A stretch of 64,000 bases of DNA from Apostichopus japonicus (GCF_037975245.1 NC_092571.1:6922501-6986500); one strand, 5' to 3'. Shown: positions 38,211-53,914, counted from the stretch's first letter. A program made the numbers and translations. The notes: generated from the sequence alone by a model not told the origin.

Positions 38211-39432
38211 CATGGGCGGCGATCCTGGGGGGGATGGGGGGGATATATCCCCCCCATGAAAATGGGTGGAGGGGATGTAATACACCATATCCCCCCCACC
38301 AAATGCCAGGAATAAGAATATTTTCATGCCTTCAGTTATGCATCATCGTGAATGTACGGCCCTTTTTTAGCTTCATTTCTCGCCTACCATAAACGCAGTG
38401 CGATCTTTTCAAATAAACCGTCTTTATAAAGCAAGAATAGTTGACTGTAGGCTTCATTGGCCCTATAACAACAAAATGTATTATTGCGCCCACGGTATTG
38501 ATATAGTACATATATGCACCCTCATAGTATTCATATAGGCCCTATAGTAGGCCTACACACGTACATGTTCCCTCGAACATCTGAGAATCTCATGTTACCA
38601 GGGTAATGCTTAATTAGGGGCGTCGGAGCGGTTCGCCGGACCAATATTCACGGCGCAAAAAAAAAAGTAGAAAAAAAGTAGCATTAAGAAGAAAAAAAGG
38701 CAAAAAATAAAGAACCAAATGAAACATACTTCAAAATGTGTTTCAAAAGATTAATCGGGTACAAAAACAGACAAGGGAGAATGCACAGAAGAAAAGCTCG
38801 GGAAGTGCCATTTCCTGCAATCTGGGAGGCATTTTATCAAAATTTTCTCCATTACGCTACGCGCCAACCAATGGTGGCGCGTTGCGTAGTTTGACCTTCC
38901 AAACGTCCCCCCCCCCCGATAATTATGGTAGATGGCCAAACTCTGATCTTCCGTACCAATCCCAAATAGCTTCCGACGCCCCTGTTAATACACGTACGTT
39001 TCACCTGGATGCCCTAGCAATCGGTACCTAGGAATGTAACTATGTGTAATTGTGTATTGCATGTGTATAGGCCTATAATAGCCTGCATGAGGCCATTTTC
39101 TTCATCGAATAATATAAAGAGCTCTCGAACATTCTAACGTAGTGCCTGAAACAAGATTGACAGGTGCAGTTTTCCAAAAATAACACCCAAAATTAAAAAA
39201 AAAAAAAAGTATTTTGGATCCTGATTATGAGATATTTCGGACATGATATCCCTATTTTAAAGTTGGGTATATGCCGCTTGGAAACCTCGGCAAGTGCCGT
39301 TTCCGGCCATCTAGAGGGTTTGTAAATCCCCAAATTTTCTTGTACGCTTCGCGCCAACTCATGGTGGCGCTACGCTTAGATAGTGAACAAGGTCATATCC
39401 CCCCCACTCGAAAGTACGGATCGCCGCCCATG
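38211..39432 (+). mobile_element. hAT-like element, family B, copy 2, with nested insertion
   Basis: The tips CATGGGCGGCGATCC and GGATCGCCGCCCATG are perfectly inverted. AATAAAGG at 38203-38210 and 39433-39440 is a perfect 8-bp duplication. The left interior repeats ATATCCCCCCCA-type blocks, as in the copy at 28202. The shared GC-rich core is at about 39275-39390. A second element (38615-38984) is nested inside, so the original length was about 850 bp. No transposase frame. Confidence 0.88.
38615..38984. mobile_element. Nested hAT-like element with 5-bp target duplication
   Basis: The left tip is TAGGGGCGTCGGA and the right end TCCGACGCCCCTG, inverted except for the outer base. TTAAT flanks both sides (38610-38614 and 38985-38989). 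It carries its own version of the GC-rich core (about 38800-38895) and a C run. It lies inside family B element 38211-39432, so it inserted later. Confidence 0.72.
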
Positions 39433-39440
39433 AATAAAGG

Positions 39441-41925
<2,485 letters not shown>

Positions 41926-42412
41926 ATATATATATATGAACATCACCGCAATTTCTCAGTTTCGGTTCTCATATATCGACAACTTGAAGAAGAAGAAGAA
42001 AAGCTAGTAAGATCTATCTGAGCTTCGTGACCACTGAGTGGTTGCTAATTACAATGGCGCCGTCCTTTCACCTAACCGTGTATGATACAGAGTTTGCCCT
42101 CTGGAAAACTATCCCACACACGACCATATCTTATCTACAAACTTTGGGACAAATGTGATGTTTTATGTAAGACAGCTAGCTTCTGATATAACTTCTAACA
42201 TGCAATAGATACATATTATCCAAAAGTTTAGGTTTTCCGCACAGACAATTTCAACTGCATATTTCACTCACTGTGCATGTTGCAATATCTCAGGAAAAAA
42301 TGTTAGTACCGTATGTTTCGCAGTGCGGAGCTGGTGCCGTTAGTGAATCCGAAAAGAGAGCGTAGTAAAATAGTAAACATCAGAGCTGTACATATGCACA
42401 CACACACACATA

Positions 42413-42469
42413 TATATATATATATCATATATAATTGAAATCGTAGTACATATCGTAGTACAATCGTAG

Positions 42470-42500
<31 letters not shown>

Positions 42501-42610
42501 ATGTATATATATATATATACCCTATATATATATATATATAGCCTATATATATATAGTCTATATATATAGCCTATATATATATATACGATTATATATATAT
42601 ATATATATAT
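42413..42610. repeat. Compound TA/TATAGCC microsatellite
   Basis: TA runs are broken by TAGCCTATA- and TAGTCTATA-type interruptions. Open frames across it encode only Tyr-Ile repeats and are not genes. Confidence 0.9.
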
Positions 42611-42992
42611 TACGATTTTCATTTATATATATTCATTTGCCTTTGTCGTTTACCTCCATTGCATTAACATAAAGTCTGTTCAAAGTATCTCTTTCGAGAT
42701 CCGGCTTTAGGAATCACAAATGATTTCGAGTTGGTTAGCATCATGTTTGATCTCTAGAGTAAGGCAAAATATGTCACCAAAAACAGAACTAGTATTGTTC
42801 GATACAGGTGACAAACGCCTACAGTGGAATTACGACCTTCCTTACCGGTTTCGAACCTCTGGACATACAATCAGCGTCCATAGCCTATTGGTTAGGGTGT
42901 CCGCGTACAGAGCGGAAGGCCCGTGGTTCGAATCCCGGTGAAGGCTGAAAGTTTTTTCACTGTTCTTGATTTTCCAACTCATTACGATTTTC

Positions 42993-43004
<12 letters not shown>
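42609..43004 (+). repeat. Segment with tRNA-like head between direct repeats
   Basis: A direct repeat, ATTACGATTTTCATTTATAT plus TA, occurs at 42609-42632 and 42981-43004. It encloses about 350 bp, including the tRNA-like sequence at 42874-42945. This could be a retroposon with a long target duplication or a simple segmental duplication of the flank. The tRNA part is not at the 5' edge, which argues against a plain SINE. Confidence 0.45.
42874..42945 (+). repeat. tRNA-derived sequence (SINE head or tRNA pseudogene)
   Basis: 72 bp fold roughly as a tRNA. The anticodon stem TCCGC/GCGGA is perfect with a 7-nt loop whose centre reads ACA. A perfect B box GGTTCGAATCC and an A-box-like TAGCCTATTGGTTAG are present. 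The acceptor stem pairs at about 5 of 7 positions and the T stem has two mismatches. An ACA anticodon (Cys, UGU) is not normally used, so this is most likely SINE-derived, not functional. Confidence 0.65.

Positions 43005-43034
<30 letters not shown>
42994..43034. repeat. TA microsatellite
   Basis: About 20 TA repeats following the right-hand direct repeat of the tRNA-like segment. Confidence 0.9.
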
Positions 43035-43036
<2 letters not shown>

Positions 43037-46000
43037 CCTCATTATTCGTCTCAGATGTTGAAATGCTAGACTTGCTAGAACTTTTCAAACGTACATTTCT
43101 GGTGGCTATGTATCTTCAAATTACTACCTGACGTTAAATTAGACAATTCAATGTTTCAATGAGAAAAAAAAAAAAAAACTTTGAGAGTGGTGGTAGTTAA
43201 ATGTTTCTTGAAGTTGGGGTATGGGTGTCCATAATTGGACATTCTAGCTTATTTAGAGCCATTACTGACCACCTTTAATGACATCTCTGCGAACAATTCT
43301 CTCATTTTACGGCTATGACATTGTTTATGTTGGTGCTTTAACAATTGTCTGGATACAAAGAATTCGTATAAAAGAAGTACTTCAATTTGGTGTAAACATC
43401 ACATTTCGTTACATACCAAGCGTTCAAACAACAAACACAAGTGGAATAAATCAAAACTTCACTAAAAGGTATAAGTTTCGAATATCAGAATATGATGGAA
43501 TGGAACTTGCAGCTGTAAATTCAAACCATCTTATTTAATGTGATATAGAGACTCTTAAAGATCGACTCCACAAGAAACAAGCAAGCAAATAAACTAACGT
43601 ATAGGTTACCTATGACTAGGGGAAAACGGAGCAAAAAATTTACAATAACGTATAACAGATATATAGAAATGAAAATATGTATTGGGTTACTTCACTATGT
43701 TCATAATTCGTGATATGAACTGACTAGATACCAATATGAACTGGTTGAGAAATAGAAGAAACTATTACACGGCTATAGGCGGATGGAGCGATAAAACCAT
43801 CTGTTAGGCATACTACATATTTCAGATACATCAAAATGCCTCTACTAAGTGTAGGCTACATAAACATAGAGTTCTACAAAATTCAGTCGGCTTATCAGCT
43901 TGATATCTCCCTGAGGGTTTCTTCTCGTCATTGCTGTTAAATCGTTCACCATTAGGGATCAATACAGGTATTGGTACATCACTTAGCGGGGCCACGACAC
44001 CAATTAGATTTTTAGCAGAGCTCTTTCCCTAGTCCTTAGAAATGTTTATGCGTCACCAGGGAAGACTACTCGGGAACGTTACCGCAATACAACTGCGGTG
44101 ATATGGGTCGAGTTATGCAACCCTCTGGGAGGAAACAGAGACATAACCAAGCCGACAGGACCACCGATGATCCCCTCGAAATACCCCCGAGCCAAAATGT
44201 TGCTGTTTTAAAGATCGCGATCATGAACTTGGGGGTAAGCTAAACATGGGAAAGTTTGTGCTGTCACGGAAATGAGAGTACATATCCCATACACCGATCT
44301 ATGTTTAATATACATAAACGTTAAAGGAAAGCTGGAAGTGATCTTCCCCGTATTATAACACGGAACAAGGGATTTGATTGTTAAATTGGGTGTTGAAAGT
44401 ATTGAATAGTTGACAGGGAGCGTCATATTAACCTTTCTATAAGCCTGGACTGCTTTTACAGTTTGTCATGCTCCATGAAAAACCTGTTAATATCAGTCAG
44501 GTATTTGACTTGATATTAACTCATATCAACACCCTTAATTCCAGATAAGCCAGTTTCAATAGTCGGAACATTACCTAGAAGAAAAAATGTAACGTCAAAT
44601 TAAGATTTCAGTTTCAAACGATTAGTTTCTTTGCCTACTTTACTGTAATCGGAAATAGGTGTCCTATAACATGTGAGTTACTGAATGAAAAGTTCCATTG
44701 TCAGATATCTTGCTGGTGTGATCCCCAATCTTCCTCCTCCGTTTTAAGCGAGAATGTCAAGTTCAATGTTAGATGGATTACCTTACTAGTGGTCGTGTTA
44801 TTTAGTCAGTGCTTTGCATGATTATGAGAGTATTATTTTAATAACATCAAGAGAACAAACATAGGCTATTAAACCAGAGCTGACACAGCAATCTGAAAAC
44901 GCTAAGGCATAACTTCTATAATTATGGGGAGGGGAGGGGAGGGGGAGAGAAATACTAAATTGAATAATTCGTCCGACTTGGCTCTGAAAGGAGGGAGAGA
45001 GAAAGAGAGAGAGAGGTGGAGAGAAGAAGAAGGGGGGGGGGGGGGAATTCCTCTATTATGGTTTATGAAATAATGTAGCATGGCCATAAAGTGGTTCCTT
45101 ACTTTTGTTTCTCTTGCGAGGTATTGAGAGCGCATTGCTAAAAGCCGCCACAGATCGGGTGAGGCTTCCAGATGATTCCTGTCACAAATTCGGGCAGAAA
45201 ATTCGGAATGGGTCTGTTAGCATGGAGAGTGGCGTGGCTGGGTTTTCAGAGTCACAGGTTAAAGAGTTAGAGTTGGGACTCTTGACACAAAACCATAAAC
45301 ATAAACAACAAAACGATTTGTCTGGCGATCTTACTTGAATTGCAGGTTTGACCCGAGTAGCTCAAAATATCACAACCAACCGATGGTAGCCCCGGATATT
45401 GGAGGCACTGGTTCATTGCTACGCCTCTGACCATGCCCTGTATAGCCTACGCAACTCATCATACCATCAACAATGTAAGGAAGCTACCATGACATCTGGT
45501 GAGAGCTCTTCAACAAATTTCTTGAGCGAAACAGAGTGGCGTCTTGGTCACGTGAACCACCCACCTCCCTCATTCAACTGTCCAACTATATATAACTATT
45601 AAAAGCATTCTTTCCTTCCTTAAAATTGATGTAGGCCACTTTATTAATATAAATGCCAAACTGGAGATGTTTAAATTATGATTCTAGGTTTAACACGAAA
45701 TAGCTACACAAGGTACCCTCTGAGGTGAACTTAATAAGTAAATTTTACCTTGACCAGAATTTACTTGTAAGAAGTTGTTTAATTTCTGAATCACATCTAT
45801 AAAAGATATCTTAGTGGCACCGAACTGTCGATTAAGCAAGGTTCAACATATAGTTAGTGGTCAGGGTCGGCATGTTTGGACAGTAGAGTAGTCGTTATTG
45901 ACAATCATTGTGTGACAGTAGCCTACACCTTAAGTTAAGACTCTACGCATCTAGTGGTCACTAAATACAGTGAAATCAAGAATCATAAACTCCGAACACA

Positions 46001-49000
46001 GAAATTGATGTTGCTTTGAAGTTAAACGTGTGGATTTTGCTTTAGTTTTATCTGTTTATGAAGGGTCACCATATGGTTTGTTGTTTGCTTTCCTCTCCTA
46101 AAGATAACAATACTACGGTTTCAAGTAAATATGCTATAGATTGCAGGCTTGCACTAAGCAGCCCGTCGCCCTTCTTCTTGCCGTACGTAGGCAGAGGGCA
46201 TCAAGAAATGTAAATGTGTACCCTGCATCTGGTATAGCATTGAAGAGTGACGTATCTGTTTATTTGACAAAACTAAACGATGGGCTACACATCCCATGGT
46301 ATTCAACCGTTTTGCTTGGGACACCAATTATCACTTTCATCATACTGGTGACCCTCCAGGGACTGATTGAATTGAATTTGAATTTATTGTCCACAATCGG
46401 AAATTCGGCTTACACAGGTCGCAAACGAAAAAGAAAAGAAAAAAAGGAAAGCAATAGTATATAAGTATCAATAGACTGCGATACACATACAGTAATACAA
46501 ACATATATGCAGCAAGTCCTACAAATAAGAAACTTATCTTCTCACTTGTGAATTAAATATATGGATAGAATTAGGCACAAATGAGTATCTGTAGCGGGCC
46601 CTAAGTGTACATGATGGGCATAAACGCAGTCCAGAGGGGTTGTAAATGTAGTGCTCAAACAAAGGGTGGTGTGGGCTGGGAAGGAATCTACAGGTTGGAG
46701 GTACCCCATCCCCTTTGAGAAATTCATATATGATCAAGGGTGCATAGTTGCAAAATGGTCTTATATTTTGCAACTTTTGAAGTAATGCATGTTCATAATT
46801 TGTCAACTTTTCTTTCCACAACTATCGGAGTGTTTTCTCTTCAACTTATATTTTGCTACCCTTCATCGCGACCCCACTTTGAATATCAGATGACTACACC
46901 ACCTGGTGTTGATCTTCACACACGGTAGTACCATGTACCTCCGTAGGGTTAAATCCCATAGAGACACAATAAGACAATGTTGAATGACCATGGGTGCACA
47001 CTGTATGTACTGGGAGGGATTACGGGCGGGTTCAGGGGTAAGTAAGCCTTCGTCTCTATTCATGGCAAGAAAACTGACATGTAGTGGGAGTTTTAACCCC
47101 TCATTTCCTTTGAAAACTTCGACTCCAGTACTTTGTAACAAGTGCTCGGACTGGCCAACTATTAGGATTCTCGGTTGACTGAACTGACTGGGCAATCACT
47201 GCATACTCACGACTTCCTGCATGATAGTTCTCAGCGTACATCGACGTTTCATCGAGTCAACCCACGTCTCGTACTGTGCATTTGTATGTAAAAGCGTTGC
47301 GGAGGCTGCTGTGACGAAACAGCTTAGTCACAGTGTATCTATAGTGGGCAGTCAAGTAAGCGTGGGATGTTTCTACTTTTATTTTACCCTGATTCTACCA
47401 CTGAAGCCTGCTTATAAGATGTCGTGATTTAGGTTCACAAGGAGGAACGATTCACTTTGTTCCGCAGGCATATTGTATCAATTTGACTGGTGCATTATAC
47501 TTGTGACGTAAAGTTTAGTCACGGCTGTACAGAAATTTAATACAAAACTTGAAGAAAAAAAGAAAAATGACATCTACTTTTTCGCCAGCACTTCTCATAT
47601 GAAAGCACGAGTTTTCGGATATGACGCTGGGTAGATACTGACTTTACGGAAACGATGTAGGCCTACAAGACAAACTGACACAGGCGAGATCATGAGCCGG
47701 ATAATCAGGTTACCGGGGGACCGGGGGGGGGGGGACTCCTGTGTCGGTACAGTCAATGGAAAGGAATTTATCAGGCATGACCATGTGAAAGCTACTGTTC
47801 GGTTTTATAACTTGCTGAGTCCTTATATTGTTATAAACGGTGATAAAGGGCGGATGATGATTGTTTATCTATCTAGGCTATGTTTGACTATTTATGAGTC
47901 TGTCGGTTTTAATATATAGGCTACATTTAGTACATGATCAGACACTAGCAACATAAAACAAGCCAGAGAATATTAGCTTATCTGTCCCCCGTTCAATGCT
48001 TCAAGTATTTCTCAGCCTGGACATTAATGGTTTTCACAAATTGTAGTTTGGAACGTTCTTTCTACCGGAGGGTTCTCCGGCTTTCAAGAAAATATCACAC
48101 AGGTGGCTTAAAATAATCGACAAATACTATAAATAAAAAAAAAGTTGCAAGCGAAAAAATGGTTCTTTCATTATTTAGTTATAATCTAAATGAGTGAACG
48201 GACACTCGGCATTAGGACTCCAAGCCTAGTTTTCACCTTTCAAGGTGATGAATAAATACGTTCGGTTCTTTATTAAAATCGATGGTATTCTTGGTGTCAA
48301 GAGGCTAATTTGTGTTTTAGCTGTGTATAATACAACCACACTACTCATCTACACTATTTTAACACTGGGGCATATAGTAATTTCAACTACTTCCTTGAAA
48401 ACCTTCAAGATTGTAGTCTTAGTTTTCCCTTTGATTCAGTTCTTAAAGATGCAGTCAGGTAAAACGCACATTTCCCTTTACTTTCTCCTTCCTTCCTTCC
48501 CATTTGACACGACCATGACCGTTGAGCGGAACTTGGCAAGTGACCACGCCGCACAGCCTGTTGTCTTTCGTAGGCTCAAATCATGTGATATACATTCACC
48601 AAAAGATTACAAAATACCACGAATAAGTCAAAATGGGCCAGGGCTTATTTTGTGAACAAATACAAAATCGTGTGAAATTACCAGTCAGAATTGACGAGTA
48701 CCCCATGCACAGACAGCTCCAAAGATACACAACAATATATATATATATATATATAAAAAGAAGGGTACCTGCTGACTTTGATTTTATTAATTTATTTTTA
48801 AAAGGTCCAATAAAGCGGAACAAACAAATCGCGGTAGCTTAGCAGTCTTTCAAAACAGGCTAAGTATAACCTTGAAATTAAAACGGGAACAATTTGATGT
48901 TATCGAGTAGACAATTAATCACTGTATCACATCGTTATTATGCCCAGCACTCCCAATTATCAAAGATCACAGTTCACCCGTTTGTTCTTTTGTATAGTGT

Positions 49001-50111
49001 GTAGGTCACGGTCTTGCTAAAGGGCTTAGTGTAGGCTATACCTGTTCATCTTTCTATTATGACGTCATCACACAAAATAAAAAAAGATCAAAACAAACGA
49101 AAAAGGTGAGAAAGAAGACAGGATAGGTGAAGCTTGAAATATTTTGAAATTGTATACCCTCCCCACACGTCAGATGCCTCAATAGACAAAACCGTAGTTT
49201 TCGGCGAGTTCTAGGAATCTCTTAGAATAGAACTACAGATAAGCTTTCCCCCAAAGCAACTTTAAAAATCGACAGTTTGCGCCCGAAGTTTGAACAAGCT
49301 AAAATTTTCAAAAGGATCTCCCTGTTTGAGGCTCTTAGTGTCTTAACGAGTTCATTCCCAGGCATAGCAAGGACTGTCCCAATAGACAACTTAATATCTC
49401 AGTCAGTTAGAATGCTGATAGGGTGGCAGTAAAATGAATGTTGAAGTTAAAGCACGGGTGACCATTGACTGACTGTCTAGCATATCCGAAGCCAATACTG
49501 TTGACCTTTAAACAGTACAAACCCACCTAACGGGGGAATGTCAGTCGGTAAGAAACAGCCGTGGGATTTTCAAAGATAAGATCAAAACAAACAGATCAAT
49601 ACAAAATTCATGCACTTACGGTCTCCACTGTGTAATCTGGGTTAACATTGTTATATTCTAGCAGACCTTGAAATAAAAAGATGGGGTATGCATCAGCCAT
49701 AAACTCTGTCATACAATCACTATATTTCTTTTCACACCAAAGTTAGAACTTCACATGTCCATTCATAAGTCCAAAACTGAATTTTACAGGTGGTGCATCA
49801 TTTGCTACAGATACCAAGGACACAAAATCAGCGTACTTCACTGTTTTATCATATACCCCCAGGCCTTATCTTTTGCGATATCCAAAAGAGTTTGGACCAC
49901 TTTTGTTTGGCGTGAGAGGATATTTCCTATAACCACACCGACAATGGCCGACCGCCCACCCCCAGTAGATTGTATTATAGTGCTTGCTATCCATTTCCAT
50001 TCGTCACCTGATTTGTTGAAAATTCCTAGCGATGGCGCTACATCAAAACGTATTGTACTGGTGCGGTACATTTATCAAAATGCTCAGTGCTAAATTGCTA
50101 CGATGTTAAAC
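43035..50111. other. Long stretch without a supportable gene
   Basis: Contents are dispersed-repeat copies (43183-43277 and 49415-49514), a purine tract with a G run (44925-45046), a possible retroposon tail near 46365-46400 (ATTGAATTGAATTTGAATTT), a G run near 47723-47733 and a TA run near 48736-48757. Frames at 46141-46464, 46863-47195 (minus) and 48245-48655 are the longest but show no recognised domain. Confidence 0.45.
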
Positions 50112-50115
50112 TTAA

Positions 50116-50456
50116 AGGCGTTGAAGACTCGCCCTGTGAAAAAAGTGAACTTTCCGTTGCCCGCAAATGAAGTTTTTTTCTTGTCGCTACAACATGCAGA
50201 CAGTAATGAAACGTGATACCGTGTTATCTTTTATCTAGACCTGAGATGTCCATCGCTGCTATGTACACTGTGCTATGGGTATTGACAGTAGCTGCACGTA
50301 GTGACTGTACACTAGTGTCTAATTACCGACCGTAGCATGCTGTGTGTGTATTTTCTGAGATCGATGGTGGTGTCTAACACTTCTGTTACACCTCAGTCGA
50401 AACTAGGTCAGATTACCGTCATCAGACGTTTCTTTGTGCGCGAGTCTTCACACCCT
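50116..50456 (+). mobile_element. TTAA-flanked MITE, copy 2
   Basis: Same family and orientation as 2985-3376, with ends AGGCGTTGAAGACTCGC and GCGAGTCTTCACACCCT. The left flank is TTAA (50112-50115), the right flank GTAA (50457-50460), a one-base decay. It lacks about 50 bp present in copy 1. No open frame of interest. Confidence 0.75.
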
Positions 50457-50627
50457 GTAAACCTGCGTAAACTGGCTACCGGAGAGCATATCATCGAATA
50501 TAAGACAAACATCAAATACATGTCTTACACTCTTTCTCTACATCCAAATTTCGAATAGAGTTAAGTTATGTCTTAAATCTGTTGTTGAGACTGTAACTTT
50601 GTATCCTTCTATGCAAATGAGAGGTAT

Positions 50628-52734
50628 CAGGCGCGTATCCAGGATTTTCAAACCCGGGGGGCGCGAATTACTATCTAAGCGGAGCGCCACCATCAGTTGG
50701 CGCGCAGCGTACAAGAAAATTTCTTGTTTTGAAACCCCCCAGATCACCGGAAACGGCACTTCTCGGGCTTGAAATGACCAACCAGATGTACACTTTTTGC
50801 CTGAGAACCAAGTATTTCCTAATAGTTTTTTTTTTTTTTCCATCCATAACCTTTTTGAAGATTGTCAACCTGGAACACATCATGTTCGTCCTGATCGCAT
50901 CTCCTGTGGGTCTTTGCTTTGGTAGGTGATTCTACGTCACGGCCCACAATACCCGTCAGCCCCACTTTTCAAGGTTTTAGCCCCATATTTGTTCAGAATT
51001 TAAAAATTCACATTTCTCGTGAATAAACTCACTTCAAAACATACCCATAATGTTGTACAAAATTTCATCTATGGACAACCAATATAGAAAAAACTTCCTT
51101 CAACCCCTAACAGACCGGTCAAAATTGCACGAGTAGAGGGGAGTGTGATGTAGAATGTTGGTCAGAAATTTTCGAAAATTCAGGCACAGTTAATTTATTG
51201 GTGTACAAATATTAATACCTGTTATAACGGCTATTATAAAACTTGGTTGAAGGAAATGAAAAAATAGCAGATATTTCCGAGACCGAACACTACACACATA
51301 GGCGTAGGAGGCGCGACGGCAGTGGCGGAGCTAGGGGGTATTGGTCAGGAATGGCGAGAATGGTCTGAAGGGGCGCTTTCGACACTATCTAAGCGGAGCG
51401 CCACCACTGGTTGGCGCGTAGCGTACAGAAAATTTTTGAGTACAGATACTCCCTAGATCGCCGGAAATGACCCTTTCCGGGCCTTGCTAATTTGCAGATA
51501 AACGAAGAATAAATAGGTGTCATCGCCAAATTACACGAACAAAATGTGACAAATGTCAATAAGTAGATGAGAGAGCAATAAAAAAGTCAATAATCTAGAA
51601 TAAGTAAAAAGTGGTAAAGAGCTGAAAAAGGCGCCAGCAGTCCATTTGAGTCCGTCATGGGGGCATCCGCCCCCCTGACCATGTGGACGCTCCGCCACTG
51701 CGCGGCGGGGGTGCAGGCCCTAATTCGCCATTGCTAATGTAAAAGAGAATTTTGAAATAATTGGACCTCCATGCTTTTTATACATCTACATGAGACATGT
51801 CGTTGTTTACATTAGCATCCCGCGGTATACTGCGCAATTTAACGGACCGTACGGTACATGATGGCATGCGATGTAATAACCGATGCTTGCTTATATGATA
51901 TTGACATGAACACGTTGAACGCGCGCGAAAATTTTTGGTTATTTTTTCAGGCAAGTCGGACAGTTTTGAGGCTTTTCATCCTGGAACGCCATTTTCATGC
52001 TCACTGATATGATGTGATATCTGCTGTTTGCGTTACAAATTCGAACAGGCGCCTTACGAGGAATTTGCCATGGGAGGGGCGAAGCCTGTAGGCAACTTAT
52101 TTAAGCGTAGCGCCACCATAGGTTGGCGCGAAGCGTACAAGCAAATTTTGGCCGAAAATGTCTCCCAGATCGCTGGAAATGACACTTCCCAGGCCTTGTA
52201 AGTTGCCTTTAAGCACTTTCTATTTTGAAATTACTTAGCGATATCATTTAAAAAAATGCTGAATGGGGGGGGGGGCGGGCGGTCGCCCCCATCCCAAAAT
52301 GCGTCATGTTCCCCGACGACACGGTCGAGTTCGAGACCAGCCACAGTTGGTTTCATAGCACAATTCTACACACGCGTTATGATAGACCATATATAGTATA
52401 TATATAGATCATTAGTGAGAGAGGAAAATGGAAACGTCAAAAAATGGAATTGTCGGTGTAAGGGGTAGGGTGAGTCACACTTTTACGAAATCATTGATCC
52501 GTCACTGGCTACCCTTCAGCGCTGTAATGATGTCACTGTTCTTCTTTCTCTTCCCGGTGTCTTCGCGTTTATCTTTTACTCCCTCTTTTTCTCCTTTTTC
52601 TCTCTTTCTTCTTTTTCTTTTCCCTTCCTTCCTCTCCTCCTCCTCTTTTTTCCCCTCTTTTTTCTTCTCTTTTTTTTCTCTTCTCTTACCCGGGGGGCGC
52701 GCGCCCCCAACGCCCCCCCCTGGATACGCACCTG
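50628..52734. mobile_element. Long hAT-like element with 5-bp target duplication, carrying a nested element
   Basis: The tips CAGGCGCGTATCCAGG and the right end, whose reverse complement is CAGGTGCGTATCCAGG, match those of 21191-21668. GGTAT flanks both sides (50623-50627 and 52735-52739). A family A element (51320-51700) is nested inside. Two copies of the GC-rich core lie near the ends (about 50675-50770 and 52095-52205). A pyrimidine tract (52540-52690) and poly-G runs are present. The 131-residue frame at 52428 is this low-complexity tract, not a transposase. Confidence 0.85.
51320..51700 (-). mobile_element. hAT-like non-autonomous element, family A, copy 3 (nested)
   Basis: Inverted relative of 7945 and 26947, with perfectly inverted tips CAGTGGCGGAGC and GCTCCGCCACTG. 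The flanks CGCGACGG (51312-51319) and CGCGGCGG (51701-51708) are an 8-bp duplication with one mismatch. It lies inside 50628-52734, which dates it as the younger insertion. The core is at about 51388-51482. Confidence 0.9.
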
Positions 52735-52739
52735 GGTAT

Positions 52740-53914
52740 AATGGGAGGATTACACTACTTTGGAAGTTATTTTATTATACAAACAAAGGGGAATCGGTCT
52801 CCATAAAAACCTATCAAACCTAACCCCTAAAACACTGATCCATCCTACCGACTAACAATTCCCGAACGTTTCCTTACTAAAGTTATACAAACTAAAGGAC
52901 GTCAAGTTTCCTTAATATTCGGTTCGTATCCTGTAACGTTAACAATTCCCGAACGTTTCCTTATTGAAGTATAATATTTAATCAAGGTTGGGCGAAATGA
53001 CCAGGCTGGTTGGGCGAAATGACCAGGCTGGTTGGGCGAAATGACCAGGCTGGTTGGGTGAAATGGTAAGGTTGGGCGAAATGGCAGTTGGACGAAGTGA
53101 CCAGCTTCCGAATTGGATACCAATAAAACTAACACACCTATGTGGTTTACCTATTTGGATATTACTGAATAGGGAATAAACTTGTTGACCACCTTCCTAG
53201 TCAAATGAAGAAAATTCTGTATCCCACCAGATAGCATAACATTTACTTTTTATTTGGTTAAAGTAACACTTTTGCAAAACGTCTGAATTAGTGGTTGTAG
53301 ATCCAGAAAAAACTGACTTTTCATAGTACCTCATCTTTTCTTTATCCATACAGTATGGTATAATGGTATAATAGGCTATTGAGACAAATCCCAACAGAGG
53401 ATAACAGGAGATAGTCAAAACCAATAACAAACTTCCAAAGGACAAGTTACATACTGGAATATTTCCATACACTGAATGGAATAAAACAAACTTGTTGAGC
53501 ACACAAAACATATTTAACATGTTGGCAAGTTGAATGTATATCAAAATAATAATAATTATAGAATATTACTCTGTAATAAATTACTTTATATCTAAATTAT
53601 TCACAAGTAAAACTTTCCATTTTTTTAAATACTCCAAAACTATAAATGCAAATGTTAAATGACCAATGATAAATATGAACTTCAATATCAACTATATACA
53701 AAACATGTGAAATGACCAACAATAAATATGAACTTCAATAACAACTATATACAAACCATGTGTAAATGACCAACAATCCTAAAATCTGTTAAATTACTCA
53801 AATATATTCAAAGGATTGAAAAATTCAAAATAATGCCCTGAGTGGTGGTGACTTCAGAGTTGTCTGGAATACAAATTTAATAAGTTCATTTCTAATCATA
53901 ACCATGTGTGCGGT
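52740..53914. other. 3' flank of the minus-strand gene, with short tandem repeats
   Basis: A 22-bp unit (GGTTGGGCGAAATGACCAGG) is repeated about five to six times at 52986-53106, becoming degenerate to the right. A 53-bp unit containing AATATGAACTTCAATA is repeated 2.4 times at 53652-53779. On the minus strand ATTAAA (53876-53881), about 35 bp past the stop codon, could serve as a poly(A) signal. AATAAA overlaps the stop codon itself. Confidence 0.6.

Noticed and set aside
42874-42945. Functional tRNA gene
   Set aside because: Mismatches in the T and acceptor stems and an ACA anticodon make it a SINE head or pseudogene.
45105-45338. Exon-like frame after a pyrimidine-rich AG
   Set aside because: Composition is protein-like and the acceptor is fair, but there is no partner exon, homology or poly(A) evidence.
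46863-47195. 110-residue minus-strand frame
   Set aside because: Moderately protein-like but overlapped by a similar-length plus-strand frame, with no motif or splice support.
48245-48655. 136-residue frame, plus strand
   Set aside because: No recognised domain, no convincing splice context and skewed hydrophobic composition; probably a chance frame.
49838-50071. 77-residue minus-strand frame opposite a 112-residue plus-strand frame
   Set aside because: The two strands cannot be separated by any motif. It may be a decayed repeat fragment.
52428-52823. 131-residue Phe/Ser-rich frame
   Set aside because: It is a pyrimidine tract inside a transposon, not a transposase.
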